Assembly (NCBI GenBank): GCA_903837135.1
Contig: CAILTK010000014.1
Span: 1 to 55,619, forward strand
Reading direction: 5' to 3'
Source: an uncultured Caulobacterales bacterium
Lineage (GTDB): Bacteria > Pseudomonadota > Alphaproteobacteria > Caulobacterales > Caulobacteraceae
DNA length: 55,619 bases
Made by a program: the position numbers and the translations under genes. Positions within the stretch are counted from its first letter, which is position 1. Each line of letters begins with the position of its first letter. The notes beneath the pieces are model-generated. The model was not told the DNA's origin. It did no database searches and saw only the letters and a list, made by a program, of their open reading frames with translations. Below are positions 1 to 8,102 of the stretch, one piece after another.

Positions 1-2
1 AC

Positions 3-164
3 CATAAGCTCGACAACGACAAGATGGTCGACCACATCGTCGAACTGGTCGAGGCCAAGGCCAAGGAAATCCGGGCCCAGGAGGACCTGCAGGCGCAGGA
101 TCTGCAGGCCCAGGGCGTTCAGGCTCAGGACGAAGCCCGACGGGTCACGGCGGCCGCCGAATAG
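3..164 (+). CDS. 3' end of an unidentified protein (partial)
   Basis: An open frame enters from the left edge and ends at TAG (162-164). The visible 53 residues are charged and probably helical, then become Gln/Ala-rich with a degenerate repeat (LQAQD, LQAQG, VQAQD), and end in TAAAE. The stop shares its G with the GTG start of the next gene, so the two are probably translationally coupled. I do not recognise the family from this tail, and the N-terminal domain lies outside the window. Confidence 0.6.
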   Translation, partial: HKLDNDKMVDHIVELVEAKAKEIRAQEDLQAQDLQAQGVQAQDEARRVTAAAE

Positions 165-703
165 TGCTGTCCCGACTGATCGGAGGACTGCGGCTCGTCC
201 TGCTTGCGCCGCTCTACATCTGCCTCGTCGCCATCGACGAGAAGGCGCGCTGGATCGCGGTGTTTCTCTACCTCGGCTCGTGTCTGGCCGGCCTGGGGGA
301 ACGCCGGCTCGACCCGTCCAGGCGCGCGCTTCGCCGCATCAACGACGGCCTGCTGCTCGTGGTGATGAGCCTCGGCATGCTGGTCGGCGCGGTCATCACC
401 GTTGGATCGGCGGCCGCCTGCATCCTCCTGATCGGACGTCTCCTCGCCCGGCTGGAGCTGGCCCGCGCCGACCCGGAGCGCTTCGCCCTCGGCGACCCCG
501 GGCCCGCCGACGTCGGGATCGCGCTCCTGACGGGGTTGAGCTTCGTGCTCCTTCTGGCGCCGGGGAGCCCGGGCCTGCCTCCGGACGTCGACATCCATCG
601 CCTGGGCGGGTTCATGCTGATGGCGTGCGGCGCGCTGGCCCTCGTCTCCCTGGCGGCCGAAACGGTCCGCAAGGGCCGATCCGGCGTTATCGCGCCGGAA
701 TGA
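164..703 (+). CDS. hypothetical integral membrane protein
   Basis: A 179-residue protein starting at GTG, whose first base is the last base of the upstream stop codon (TAGTG overlap). Hydrophobic segments are visible around residues 8-24, 30-45, 62-90, 117-133 and 147-163, suggesting four or five membrane passes. There is no catalytic motif I recognise. The overlap implies co-expression with the upstream gene. The call as a real gene rests on the coupled start, the hydrophobic pattern and the lack of a competing frame. Function is unknown. Confidence 0.6.
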   Translation: MLSRLIGGLRLVLLAPLYICLVAIDEKARWIAVFLYLGSCLAGLGERRLDPSRRALRRINDGLLLVVMSLGMLVGAVITVGSAAACILLIGRLLARLELARADPERFALGDPGPADVGIALLTGLSFVLLLAPGSPGLPPDVDIHRLGGFMLMACGALALVSLAAETVRKGRSGVIAPE

Positions 704-771
704 CGCCTGCGTCATCTTGCAACGGCGGGCGCGGACTGATTACCTCCCGCCATCCGACAGGAGGATAGAAC

Positions 772-1068
772 ATGGCCATTGACGGCGACTGGAACATTGC
801 GGTGAACTCGCCCATGGGCAAGCAGGAGAGCAAGCTCTCCTTCACGTCCGACGGCTCAACCCTTACCGGCTCGGCGACGGCCCAGGGCCAGACCCAGCCG
901 ATCTCGAACGGCACGATCGAGGGCGATGCGGTGAAGTGGTCGGCGTCCATCACCACCCCCTTCCCGATGACCCTGGAATTCACCGGCACGCTGGCGGGCG
1001 ACAGCCTCAACGGCAACGTCAAGGCCGGCTCCTTCGGCTCCTTCCCGTTCACGGGAACGCGGGCTTAG
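772..1068 (+). CDS. small conserved-type hypothetical protein, beta-rich
   Basis: A 98-residue protein with a strong Shine-Dalgarno (AGGAGG at 760-765) in front of ATG. There is no signal peptide or membrane segment. The sequence alternates short beta-prone stretches with Gly, Ser and Thr turns (GDWNIAVNSPMGKQESKLSF, LTGSATAQGQ, LEFTGTLAGDSLNGNV, GSFPFTGTRA), as expected of a small up-and-down beta sheet or barrel. No enzyme motif is visible. It stands alone: the upstream gene ends 68 bp earlier and a repeat-rich gap follows. Confidence 0.7.
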   Translation: MAIDGDWNIAVNSPMGKQESKLSFTSDGSTLTGSATAQGQTQPISNGTIEGDAVKWSASITTPFPMTLEFTGTLAGDSLNGNVKAGSFGSFPFTGTRA

Positions 1069-1100
1069 CCTATCTGGCGGGTGCAGGCCTTCTAAGATGC

Positions 1101-1140
1101 CGTCATCCCGGATCAGGCCTCCGGCCTGTGCGGGATGACG
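1101..1140. repeat. REP-like palindrome (GTCATCCCG family)
   Basis: A 40-bp imperfect palindrome with arms CGTCATCCCG and CGGGATGACG around an inner CAGGCC/GGCCTG stem. It lies 33 bp after the 98-aa gene and could fold in RNA and act as a terminator-like hairpin, but it has no T-run. A related copy is at 28421-28456. Confidence 0.6.
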
Positions 1141-1230
1141 GCTCTTATATTTCGGAGCATGGGAGTTGCGCCGCGGGTTCAACCCCGATCCTTGCTCCGC
1201 GTCTTGACGGAATCGCTCCCCCTCTACGTC

Positions 1231-1304
1231 ATGCCCGGCCTCCGTGCCGGGCATCCCGGGGAACGCTACGGAAGAAAGTCTGGATCGCCGGGACAAGCCC
1301 GGCG
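1231..1304. repeat. REP-like palindrome pair
   Basis: Two hairpins lie close together: ATGCCCGGC/GTGCCGGGCAT (1231-1253) and CGCCGGG/CCCGGCG with an ACAAG loop (1286-1304), the second followed by AAGACG. Paired palindromes of this kind are dispersed in intergenic DNA of many alphaproteobacteria. With the elements on either side they fill the whole 353-bp gap before prfA, in which I see no gene. Confidence 0.55.
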
Positions 1305-1343
1305 AAGACGACCTTGAGGTGGTTCCGTCTGAACGAGTCGCGA

Positions 1344-1410
1344 TCTAGTGTTTTGTTATGACGCGTGTTTGGTCCGAAAACCGGTTCCCACTTTTCGGAA
1401 CGTGCTCTAG
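1344..1410 (+). repeat. dispersed alphaproteobacterial repeat touching prfA
   Basis: The segment carries CGAAAACCGGTTCCCACTTT, an inner CCGAAAA/TTTTCGG inverted repeat, and ends in GTGCTCTAG. From memory this resembles a family of intergenic repeats common in alphaproteobacteria. Its right end lies 11 bp before the prfA start codon. A diverged relative is seen at 55149-55179 (AAAACGGTTGTCACGTTTGG ... GCTC). Confidence 0.5.
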
Positions 1411-1421
1411 CTAGCGCCACC

Positions 1422-2501
1422 ATGCGTCTTCCCCAAGCCAAACTCGATCAGGTGCTCGACCGCTTCCACGAGGTGGAGGCGCGGATGTCGGCCGCGTCCG
1501 GCGGGCCCGAGATCGTGCGCCTGGGCAAGGAGTACGCCGAGCTGAAGCCGGTGGCCGAGGCTGTGGAGGCGCTGGCCCGCGCCCACATCGAACTCAGCGA
1601 GGCGGAGGAGCTGGCAGGCTCGGGCGACATCGAGCTCGCCGCCATGGCCCGCGAGGAGCTGGCCGAACTGCAGACCCGCCTGCCGGACATGGAGCGCAGC
1701 GTCGCCCTGCTGCTGGCGCCCAAGGACAGGGACGAGAACGCCTCGGCCATTCTCGAGGTGCGCGCCGGCACGGGCGGCGACGAGGCGGCCCTGTTCGCCG
1801 GCGACCTGTTCCGCATGTACCAGCGCTACGCCCAGCTGCACGGCTGGAAGCTCGAGGTCGAGGACGCGTCCGAGGGCGAAATGGGCGGCTACAAGGAGGT
1901 GATCGCCTCGATCACCGGCGACGGGGTGTTCGGCCGGCTGAAGTTCGAAAGCGGGGTGCACCGGGTGCAGCGCGTGCCCGCCACCGAGACCCAGGGGCGC
2001 ATTCACACCTCCGCCGCCACCGTCGCGGTCCTGCCTGAGCCGGAGGATGTGGAAATCGAGATCAACGACGCGGACCTGCGCATCGACACCTACCGCTCGT
2101 CCGGCGCCGGCGGCCAGCACGTGAACAAGACCGACTCCGCCGTCCGCATCACCCACCTTCCCACCGGGGTGGTGGTCACCTCGTCGGAGAAGTCGCAGCA
2201 CCAGAACCGGGCCAAGGCGATGAAGGTGCTGAAGGCCCGCCTCTACGACATGCAGCGCAGCGCCCTCGACAGCGCCCGCGCCGAGAGCCGCAAGGAGCAG
2301 GTGGGCTCGGGCGACCGCTCCGAGCGGATCCGCACCTACAACTTCCCCCAGGGCCGCGTGAGCGACCACCGCATCAACCTGACCCTCTACAACCTGCCCA
2401 AGATCATCGAGGGCGAGGCGCTCGACGACATCATCGACGCCCTGATCGCCGACGATCAGGCCGCTCGGCTGACCCAGCTCGAGGAGGGCTGGGGACAGTA
2501 G
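1422..2501 (+). CDS. prfA: peptide chain release factor 1
   Basis: RF1 recognises UAA and UAG in the ribosomal A site and triggers peptide release. The 359-residue length is normal. Near residue 185 is the PAT tripeptide anticodon ([12 protein letters not shown]), which marks RF1 rather than RF2, and near residue 230 the universal GGQ motif ([16 protein letters not shown]), whose Gln is the target of PrmC methylation. The start is placed at ATG 1422 (MRLPQAKLD); an in-frame ATG at 1365 would add 19 residues encoded by a repeat element. No clear Shine-Dalgarno precedes 1422. prmC, often adjacent, does not follow; a PAP2 phosphatase comes next. Confidence 0.97.
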   Translation: MRLPQAKLDQVLDRFHEVEARMSAASGGPEIVRLGKEYAELKPVAEAVEALARAHIELSEAEELAGSGDIELAAMAREELAELQTRLPDMERSVALLLAPKDRDENASAILEVRAGTGGDEAALFAGDLFRMYQRYAQLHGWKLEVEDASEGEMGGYKEVIASITGDGVFGRLKFESGVHRVQRVPATETQGRIHTSAATVAVLPEPEDVEIEINDADLRIDTYRSSGAGGQHVNKTDSAVRITHLPTGVVVTSSEKSQHQNRAKAMKVLKARLYDMQRSALDSARAESRKEQVGSGDRSERIRTYNFPQGRVSDHRINLTLYNLPKIIEGEALDDIIDALIADDQAARLTQLEEGWGQ

Positions 2502-2538
2502 GCCAACCCGAGGACGCTCGCGCCTCAGCGACGGATAA

Positions 2539-3279
2539 ATGCCGCTTACAATCGGGACACTGAAACTTCTCCGGCCAGACTGGCTGCCACGCGGTGTCAG
2601 GCCCCTGGTGCTGCTGCTCGCCGTCGCCGGCGTGGTCGGCTTCGTCCACGTCACCAGCGAAATGCTCGAGGGAGAGGCCGCCGGCCCGGACCGTTTCATC
2701 CTGCTCGCCCTGCGCACGCCGGGCCACCCGGAAACCCCGATCGGCCCCGCATGGCTGTTGCAGTCGGCGATGGATGTTTCGGCCCTCGGCGGCTTCACCT
2801 TCATCTGGCTGTTCACGTTGGCGACCCTGGGCTTTCTGCTGCTGATTCGCCGCTGGGCCGCCGCGGGGGTGTTCTTCGTGGCCATCGCCGGGGCCTCGGC
2901 GCTCAACGCCGTGCTCAAGTTCGGACTTCACCGGGCTCGGCCGGAGGTGGTTCCGCATCTGGCGGAGGTCTCGAACGCCAGCTTTCCCAGCGGCCACGCC
3001 ATGATCTCGGCCGCAACCTACATGACCGTCGGCGCCCTTCTGGCGCAGACCCAGCCGTCGCCGCTGGTGCGGACCTATCTGGTCAGTCTGTTTGTCGTCC
3101 TTGCGCTGATGATCGGCGTCAGTCGCCTTTATCTCGGCGTCCACTGGCCGTCGGACGTGCTGGCCGGCTGGTTCCTGGGCGGGGCCTGGGCCCTGTTGTT
3201 CTGGACCATCGCCCGTCACGCCGAACGGACCATGGGCGTCGGTCCGACCGAGCCCGGGACATCGGTCGAGGTGAATTAA
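2539..3279 (+). CDS. PAP2-family membrane phosphatase
   Basis: A 246-residue polytopic membrane protein of the type 2 phosphatidic acid phosphatase superfamily, which dephosphorylates lipid phosphates such as phosphatidate or undecaprenyl pyrophosphate. All three signature motifs are present: KFGLHRARP (about 127-135), FPSGHAM (about 150-156) and SRLYLGVHWPSD (about 193-204), with the catalytic histidines in motifs two and three. About six hydrophobic segments are visible, the first at 22-40. Substrate cannot be told from sequence. It follows prfA by 37 bp, and its stop overlaps that of convergent opgH (TTAA). Confidence 0.9.
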   Translation: MPLTIGTLKLLRPDWLPRGVRPLVLLLAVAGVVGFVHVTSEMLEGEAAGPDRFILLALRTPGHPETPIGPAWLLQSAMDVSALGGFTFIWLFTLATLGFLLLIRRWAAAGVFFVAIAGASALNAVLKFGLHRARPEVVPHLAEVSNASFPSGHAMISAATYMTVGALLAQTQPSPLVRTYLVSLFVVLALMIGVSRLYLGVHWPSDVLAGWFLGGAWALLFWTIARHAERTMGVGPTEPGTSVEVN

Positions 3280-5297
3280 GCCGCGATGGCGAGCCTGCGT
3301 GTCGCGCGCGGGATCGGCGCCGGCGCCGGGCTGGGATGGGCGCCATAGGGCGGCAGGGGCGCGCGAAACAGGACGTCCAGCGTCTGCCGCATGCCGGCCT
3401 CGGCGGCGTAGAGCGCGCGCAGCTCGACCGAGCGCCGCACGATCGCCGGCGTCTCCACCTCTTCCGGCGTCTGCAGGAGCGATCGCCCCGCGCGGCGCAC
3501 GGAGGCCCGCGAGGAGTGCAGCGACAACAGGGCCGAGAGCGAAAGGCCCAGGAAGACCGGGCTGGTCCAGATCAGGAAATAGCGATCGAGCACCAGGGCG
3601 ATGGCCGCGCCCGCCACCCCCAGCGCCACGTGCGCGCGGTGGGCGCGCCAGGCTTCGCGCCGGGTCAGCTCGCCGCCTTCGCGCCGTTGAGACGCCCAGC
3701 CGCTGTCGCGGCCGATCAGCACCTCGACCACGGCCACCGTCTGCATGACCATGGTCACCGGCGCCGTCAGGGTCGCAAGCGCGCTCTCCAGCAGCACGCC
3801 CGCGGCCATGCGGCGGGCGCCCCCGAAGCCCCGGCGCACCGCCGGATCGAGCACGGCCACGACGTAGGCCATCAGCTTGGGCGCCAGCAAAAGGCCGACG
3901 GTAAGGCTGAACAGGGTCACGACCTCCCGCCGCGCCGCGGCCGTGGACAGGATTTCGCCGGGCCAGACCAGGGCGCCGCCGGCCAGGAACACGAGCCACA
4001 GCATGGGCGCCAGATAGGTCAGCACCCCGCGGAGCAAGTGCAGCCGGCTGACCCAGTGCAGGCCCGCCGCGCCGAGCAGGCGCGCGTGCTGCAGATTGCC
4101 CTGGCACCAGCGGCGGTCGCGCAGCGCCATGTCGAGCAGGGTGGGTGGGGTCTCCTCATAGCTGCCGGTGAGCTCCGCCGCCATCCGCACGGCCCAGCCG
4201 CGGCGGCGCAGGAGGGCGGCCTCGACGAAATCATGGCTCAGGATGTGGCCGCCGAACGGCTTTCGGCCCGGCAGGTGCGGCAGGCCGGCGCTCTCGGCGA
4301 AGGCCTTCACGCGCAGGATGGCGTTGTGACCCCAGTAGTTGCCCTCCGAGCCCGACCACCAGGCCTGTCCCACGGAGAAGATCGGCCCGTAGAGCCGGTT
4401 GGCGAACTGCTGCAGCCGCGCGAACGGCGTCTCGGCGTTGATGACACCGGGCACGGTCTGCAGCAGGCCGAGGCGCGGATCGCGGCCCATCTGCGCGGTC
4501 AGGCCGAGGATGGTCTCGGCCGACATCAGGCTGTCGGCGTCGAGGATCAGCATGTAGGCGTAACCGCCGCCGAAGGCGGCGACCCAGTCGGCGATGTTGC
4601 CGGCCTTTCGATCGGTATTCATCGGCCGGCGGCGATAGTAGATCGCCGCCCCGGCCGAGATCCGCGTCTTCAGACGGACCACGCCGGCGGCTTCGGCCCG
4701 GGCGAGGTTTTCGTCGCGCGTATCGCTGAGCAGATAGAGGTCGTAGAGGTGGCGCGCGCCGACCCGGGCCAGATCCTCGGCGATCGCCTGCACCGCCGAC
4801 AGCACCTGCGCCGGATCCTCATTGTAGATCGGCATCAGGATGGCGGTTCGTTCGCCGCACGGATCCTCATCTGCGGCGGAGAAACCGGCCCCCTCGCGAC
4901 GGGTGAGCAGGTTCGTGAACCCCGCGGCGGCCGTCACGAAGCCGAAGCCGATCCAGCCGGACAGCAGGAAGGACAGGGCGATGACCAGACCTTCCGGCGC
5001 ACTGAAGCCGCCGGGTTTCAGCACGTCCATGGTCAGTCCGGCGGACGTCAGGGCGATGAGCAGCGAGCCCGCCATCACGATCCATCGCGGACCCGCCGCA
5101 CCCGTCAGGGCCCTGGCGGCCGGCTCGGGCGCCTGATCCAGGTCCTGGGCCGGCATGTCGAGCGGCATCGACTGCGGCGTCAGCTTCATGGAGGGGTAGA
5201 GCGCGCATCCGGCGTTGGCGCGCGGCGCCGGCGCGGCATAGGGCGCGAACAGCCGGGGCGGGAAGGCGCGATGGGTTGACTTCGATTTGGTGACCAC
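3276..5297 (-). CDS. opgH: glucans biosynthesis glucosyltransferase H (OpgH/MdoH)
   Basis: A 673-residue inner-membrane GT2 glycosyltransferase that polymerises UDP-glucose into the backbone of periplasmic glucans. The cytoplasmic GT domain shows AILMPIYNED near 195, the DAD motif near 250, the acceptor-side ILSHDFVEAALLRR near 335 and RRWCQGN near 395. Hydrophobic pairs lie before the GT domain and several helices after it. It is shorter than the E. coli protein (about 850 residues), mainly at the N-terminus. The start at 5297 is uncertain; internal ATGs at about 5189 (MKLTPQSMPLD) are alternatives. No opgG lies beside it, although the two genes form an operon in enterics. Confidence 0.93.
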   Translation of the reverse strand: MVTKSKSTHRAFPPRLFAPYAAPAPRANAGCALYPSMKLTPQSMPLDMPAQDLDQAPEPAARALTGAAGPRWIVMAGSLLIALTSAGLTMDVLKPGGFSAPEGLVIALSFLLSGWIGFGFVTAAAGFTNLLTRREGAGFSAADEDPCGERTAILMPIYNEDPAQVLSAVQAIAEDLARVGARHLYDLYLLSDTRDENLARAEAAGVVRLKTRISAGAAIYYRRRPMNTDRKAGNIADWVAAFGGGYAYMLILDADSLMSAETILGLTAQMGRDPRLGLLQTVPGVINAETPFARLQQFANRLYGPIFSVGQAWWSGSEGNYWGHNAILRVKAFAESAGLPHLPGRKPFGGHILSHDFVEAALLRRRGWAVRMAAELTGSYEETPPTLLDMALRDRRWCQGNLQHARLLGAAGLHWVSRLHLLRGVLTYLAPMLWLVFLAGGALVWPGEILSTAAARREVVTLFSLTVGLLLAPKLMAYVVAVLDPAVRRGFGGARRMAAGVLLESALATLTAPVTMVMQTVAVVEVLIGRDSGWASQRREGGELTRREAWRAHRAHVALGVAGAAIALVLDRYFLIWTSPVFLGLSLSALLSLHSSRASVRRAGRSLLQTPEEVETPAIVRRSVELRALYAAEAGMRQTLDVLFRAPLPPYGAHPSPAPAPIPRATRRLAIAA

Positions 5298-5510
5298 GCG
5301 TCCGCTCGCCGTTTAGAATCCTGGCCGCAAGGCCTTCCACAAGACGCCGCCCCGGACGCATGAAACGACTCTATTTCGGCGAAACCTGGGTCCCGTTGAC
5401 CGGTTCCCGACAATCGATCCAGAAACTCTCGTATCCGCGTCTTCGCCGACATCTGCGCAGACCGCGAGCCGCGGCGCCTTGCGGCGCGGCGCCGGAGGGC
5501 GCGGGGTGGA

Positions 5511-6158
5511 TTACCCGAGCAGCGGAAACCCGACCGTCCGCTCGAGGTCGGCGAGCAGCTGGGCCTCGCCCGACACCTTGATGGCGTGCATGCCGAGGGC
5601 GGCGGCGGGTTTGCAGTTGATCCCGAGGTCGTCGAGGTAGACGCAGTCGGCCGCCGCGAGCCCGAGGGTGTCGAGCATCATCTGGTAGATGCGCGGATCG
5701 GGTTTGCGCACGCCGGCCTTGGAGCTTTCGATCACCGCGTCGAACAGGGTCATGATCTCGGCGACCTGGGCGGCCTTCTCGCTGGTGCGGGCCATGCCGG
5801 CGCCCTCGCCGCTGCGCACGTTGTTGGTGATGCAGGCGACCTTCAGACCCCGGGCCTTACAGGCCTTCAGCGCCTGCACCACCCGCGGCCGCACGTCGCC
5901 GGCCAGCAGCGGCAGGACGTCGGCGCCCGGCACGTCCTGGCCGAGGGCCAGGGCCTCCTTGCGGAACATGCGGTCGAACTCCTCGGCGGTGATCTCCGCC
6001 CGCTCGAACAGGGCCCAGGCGTTGTCGAGCGGGTTGGCGGCGTTCACCGTGCGGATGAAGTCGTGCGGCAGCCCGCGCGCCGCCTCGTACCGGTTGAACG
6101 CCTCGAACGGCGAGGTCGTGAACACCCCGCCGAAATCCCAAATCACCGCTTCGACCAC
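5511..6158 (-). CDS. HAD-family hydrolase
   Basis: A 215-residue haloacid dehalogenase superfamily protein, probably a cytosolic phosphatase. Motif I is WDFGGVF with Asp8 as nucleophile; the usual second Asp is Gly, as in many DFGG-type members. Motif II is CITNN, motif III is the Lys in VRKPDPRIY, and motif IV is YLDDLGIN. The helical cap lies at about residues 15-90. I chose GTG 6158 because GAGAGG lies 7 bp upstream and the protein then begins directly with motif I; ATG 6215 would add 19 residues of low-complexity sequence. Substrate unknown; the gene stands alone. Confidence 0.88.
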   Translation of the reverse strand: MVEAVIWDFGGVFTTSPFEAFNRYEAARGLPHDFIRTVNAANPLDNAWALFERAEITAEEFDRMFRKEALALGQDVPGADVLPLLAGDVRPRVVQALKACKARGLKVACITNNVRSGEGAGMARTSEKAAQVAEIMTLFDAVIESSKAGVRKPDPRIYQMMLDTLGLAAADCVYLDDLGINCKPAAALGMHAIKVSGEAQLLADLERTVGFPLLG

Positions 6159-6317
6159 GCCGCCGCCTCTCAGGTTTCCGGCCCCTCGGTAAGGCGGCGC
6201 GACGCGCGAGTCCATTGAGGTTCGGCCCGCCGTTTGCTCGCCTGTCGGGCGAAACCCGCGCGGCGCACCAAAACGGCACGGTGCGTGGGCCAGGGCTGAA
6301 GTCAGAAGGTTCATGGG

Positions 6318-7274
6318 ATGCGCGTTCAAACCCTGCTCACCGCCACCGCGATCACGCTTTCCGCGCCGCTGGCCGCCTGCGCGTCCAACGGGCCGCCGGC
6401 GCACGTCGCCCCAGCCTACGTCGCCCCAGCCTACGTCGCTCCGGGCTACGCCCATGCGACCGGATATATCGCCCCGCGGCCGGATGACGGCCTCTTGTCG
6501 GAACCGCCGGCCGACGCCAAGGCCGGCCAGTGCTTCGCCAAGGTGGTGGTCCCCGGCCAGCCCGTCTATGGCCCGCCCGCGGGGCCGCACCTGAAGTGGG
6601 TGCAGAGCCCGCCGCCGCCCGGCGCCGTGGGACCGGTGTGGTGCCAGGTGTGGGAGCAGGGCTATCAGCCCACGGTGAGCTTCACCCCCGAGCGCTACGG
6701 CTGGATCCGGGTGATCTGCGACAAGGACGCGACGCGGGACAGGATCAGCCACATCCAGCACCGGCTGCATGACTGGGGCTACTACCAGGGCGGCTACGGC
6801 GGCGAATTCGACGCCACGACCGCCGACGCGGTCAGGCGGTTCCAGTCGGGGCGGCACATCGAGCACGGCGGCTATCTGAGCTTCAAGACCATGGAGGCGC
6901 TGGAGCTTGCGCCGCCCACCGCGCCGTCGCCCGTGACCTATGCTCAAGGCTACACCCCGACGCCGGTCTACCAACCCCAGCCGGTCTATCAGCAACAGCC
7001 GGTCTACCAACGCCAGCCGGTCTACCAACCCCAGCCGGTCTATCAGCAGCAGCCCGTCTACCAGCAGCAACCCGTCTACCAGCCGCCCGTCTATGCGGCT
7101 CAGCCCTGTCCGGGCGCCTGCCCGCAGCCGGCGCCGCCGCCGTGCGGTCCGGCGCCCTGCCAGGGCGGTTACGGCTACGCCCCGCAGGGCTACCCGGTCG
7201 CCGGCGGCGGCTACGGCGGGCGCAGCTACAGCGTCCAGCGCTGGCTGACCTGGTCGGGCAAGACGAGCTACTAG
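6318..7274 (+). CDS. lipoprotein with peptidoglycan-binding domain and VYQxQP repeats
   Basis: A 318-residue exported protein. The N-terminus is a signal peptide ending in a lipobox (LAACAS, Cys21). A short Ala-Pro-Tyr-Val repeat follows (about 31-45). The middle (about 145-195) looks like a PG_binding_1 domain (ISHIQHRLHDWGYYQGGYGG ... FDATTADAVRRFQ), which binds cell-wall peptidoglycan. Residues about 216-258 are seven or eight tandem hexapeptides VYQPQP/VYQQQP, then a Pro/Cys/Gly-rich tail. It is probably a wall-bound outer-membrane or periplasmic lipoprotein. Its stop overlaps that of the convergent enoyl-CoA hydratase (CTAG). Confidence 0.8.
   Translation: MRVQTLLTATAITLSAPLAACASNGPPAHVAPAYVAPAYVAPGYAHATGYIAPRPDDGLLSEPPADAKAGQCFAKVVVPGQPVYGPPAGPHLKWVQSPPPPGAVGPVWCQVWEQGYQPTVSFTPERYGWIRVICDKDATRDRISHIQHRLHDWGYYQGGYGGEFDATTADAVRRFQSGRHIEHGGYLSFKTMEALELAPPTAPSPVTYAQGYTPTPVYQPQPVYQQQPVYQRQPVYQPQPVYQQQPVYQQQPVYQPPVYAAQPCPGACPQPAPPPCGPAPCQGGYGYAPQGYPVAGGGYGGRSYSVQRWLTWSGKTSY
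6963..7092 (+). repeat. 18-bp tandem repeat inside the lipoprotein gene
   Basis: About seven in-frame copies of an 18-bp unit (CCGGTCTACCAACCCCAG and variants) encode the PVYQ(P/Q/R)Q hexapeptide. Copies differ mainly at synonymous positions and at the fifth residue. Copy number is likely to vary between strains by slippage. Confidence 0.85.
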
Positions 7275-8050
7275 CTCCCCTTGAAGTCGGGCTTCCGCTT
7301 CTCGACGAAGGCGTCCATGCCCTCCTTCTGGTCGTCGAAGGCGAACAGGGAGTGGAACAGCCGCCGCTCCAGCGCCACGCCCTGGGTCAGGGTGGTGTCG
7401 TAGGCGGCGTTGACCAGCTCCTTGTTCATCATCACGGCGAGGGGGGACTGGCCGGCGATCTTCGCCGCGACCTTCAGGGTCTCCTCGATCAGCGCGCCGG
7501 CGGGAAACACCCGGCTGACCAGGCCGGCGCGCTCGGCCTCGGCCGCGTCCATCATCCGCGCGGTCAGGATCATGTCCATCGCCTTGGACTTGCCGACGAA
7601 GCGGGTCAGCCGCTGGGTGCCGCCGATGCCGGGCGCGACGCCGAGGTTGATCTCCGGCTGACCGAACTTGGCCGTGTCGGCCGCCAGGATGAAGTCGCAC
7701 ATCATGGCCAGCTCGCACCCGCCGCCGAGCGCATAGCCGGCCACCGCGGCGATGATCGGCTTCCTGAATCGTTCGATCCGCCGCGCCGGGGCGGTGAAGA
7801 AGTCTTCCTTGAACATCTCGGCGTAGGATTTGCCCGACATCTCCTTGATGTCGGCCCCGGCGGCGAAGGCGCGGTCCGAGCCGGTCAGCACCACGCAGCG
7901 CACGCCGTCGTCGGCTTCGAGCACGTCGAGCACGGCCGAGAGCTCGCCGAGCAGGACCGAGTTCAGCGCATTCAGCGCCTCGGGCCGGTTCAGCCGCACC
8001 AGCGCCACCGCCTCTACGCGCTCCAAGAGCAGGGTCTGGTAGTCGGTCAT
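7271..8050 (-). CDS. enoyl-CoA hydratase (crotonase family)
   Basis: A 259-residue soluble enzyme that hydrates 2-enoyl-CoA in fatty-acid beta-oxidation. The oxyanion-hole and CoA-binding segment is AAGADIKEM (about 64-72). Both catalytic glutamates appear to be present, in ALGGGCELAM and FGQPEINLGVAPG. The C-terminus EGMDAFVEKRKPDFKGS is typical of short-chain enoyl-CoA hydratases. mutM lies 52 bp upstream on the same strand. In Caulobacter relatives I recall this gene near rpsT and dnaA; neither is here. Confidence 0.95.
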   Translation of the reverse strand: MTDYQTLLLERVEAVALVRLNRPEALNALNSVLLGELSAVLDVLEADDGVRCVVLTGSDRAFAAGADIKEMSGKSYAEMFKEDFFTAPARRIERFRKPIIAAVAGYALGGGCELAMMCDFILAADTAKFGQPEINLGVAPGIGGTQRLTRFVGKSKAMDMILTARMMDAAEAERAGLVSRVFPAGALIEETLKVAAKIAGQSPLAVMMNKELVNAAYDTTLTQGVALERRLFHSLFAFDDQKEGMDAFVEKRKPDFKGS

Positions 8051-8102
8051 GCTGCGATCCTCTTGCTGCCGCCATCGTCTTAGGACGAGGCGCTCCGCCC
8101 CG

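Noticed and set aside
2751-5279. Very long plus-strand frame opposite opgH
   Set aside because: It is an Arg/Gln/His-rich shadow typical of GC-rich DNA; PAP2 and OpgH motifs lie in other frames.
5511-8075. One 854-residue minus-strand frame spanning three genes
   Set aside because: Only its last 215 residues are the HAD hydrolase; the rest is a shadow of the enoyl-CoA hydratase and the plus-strand lipoprotein.
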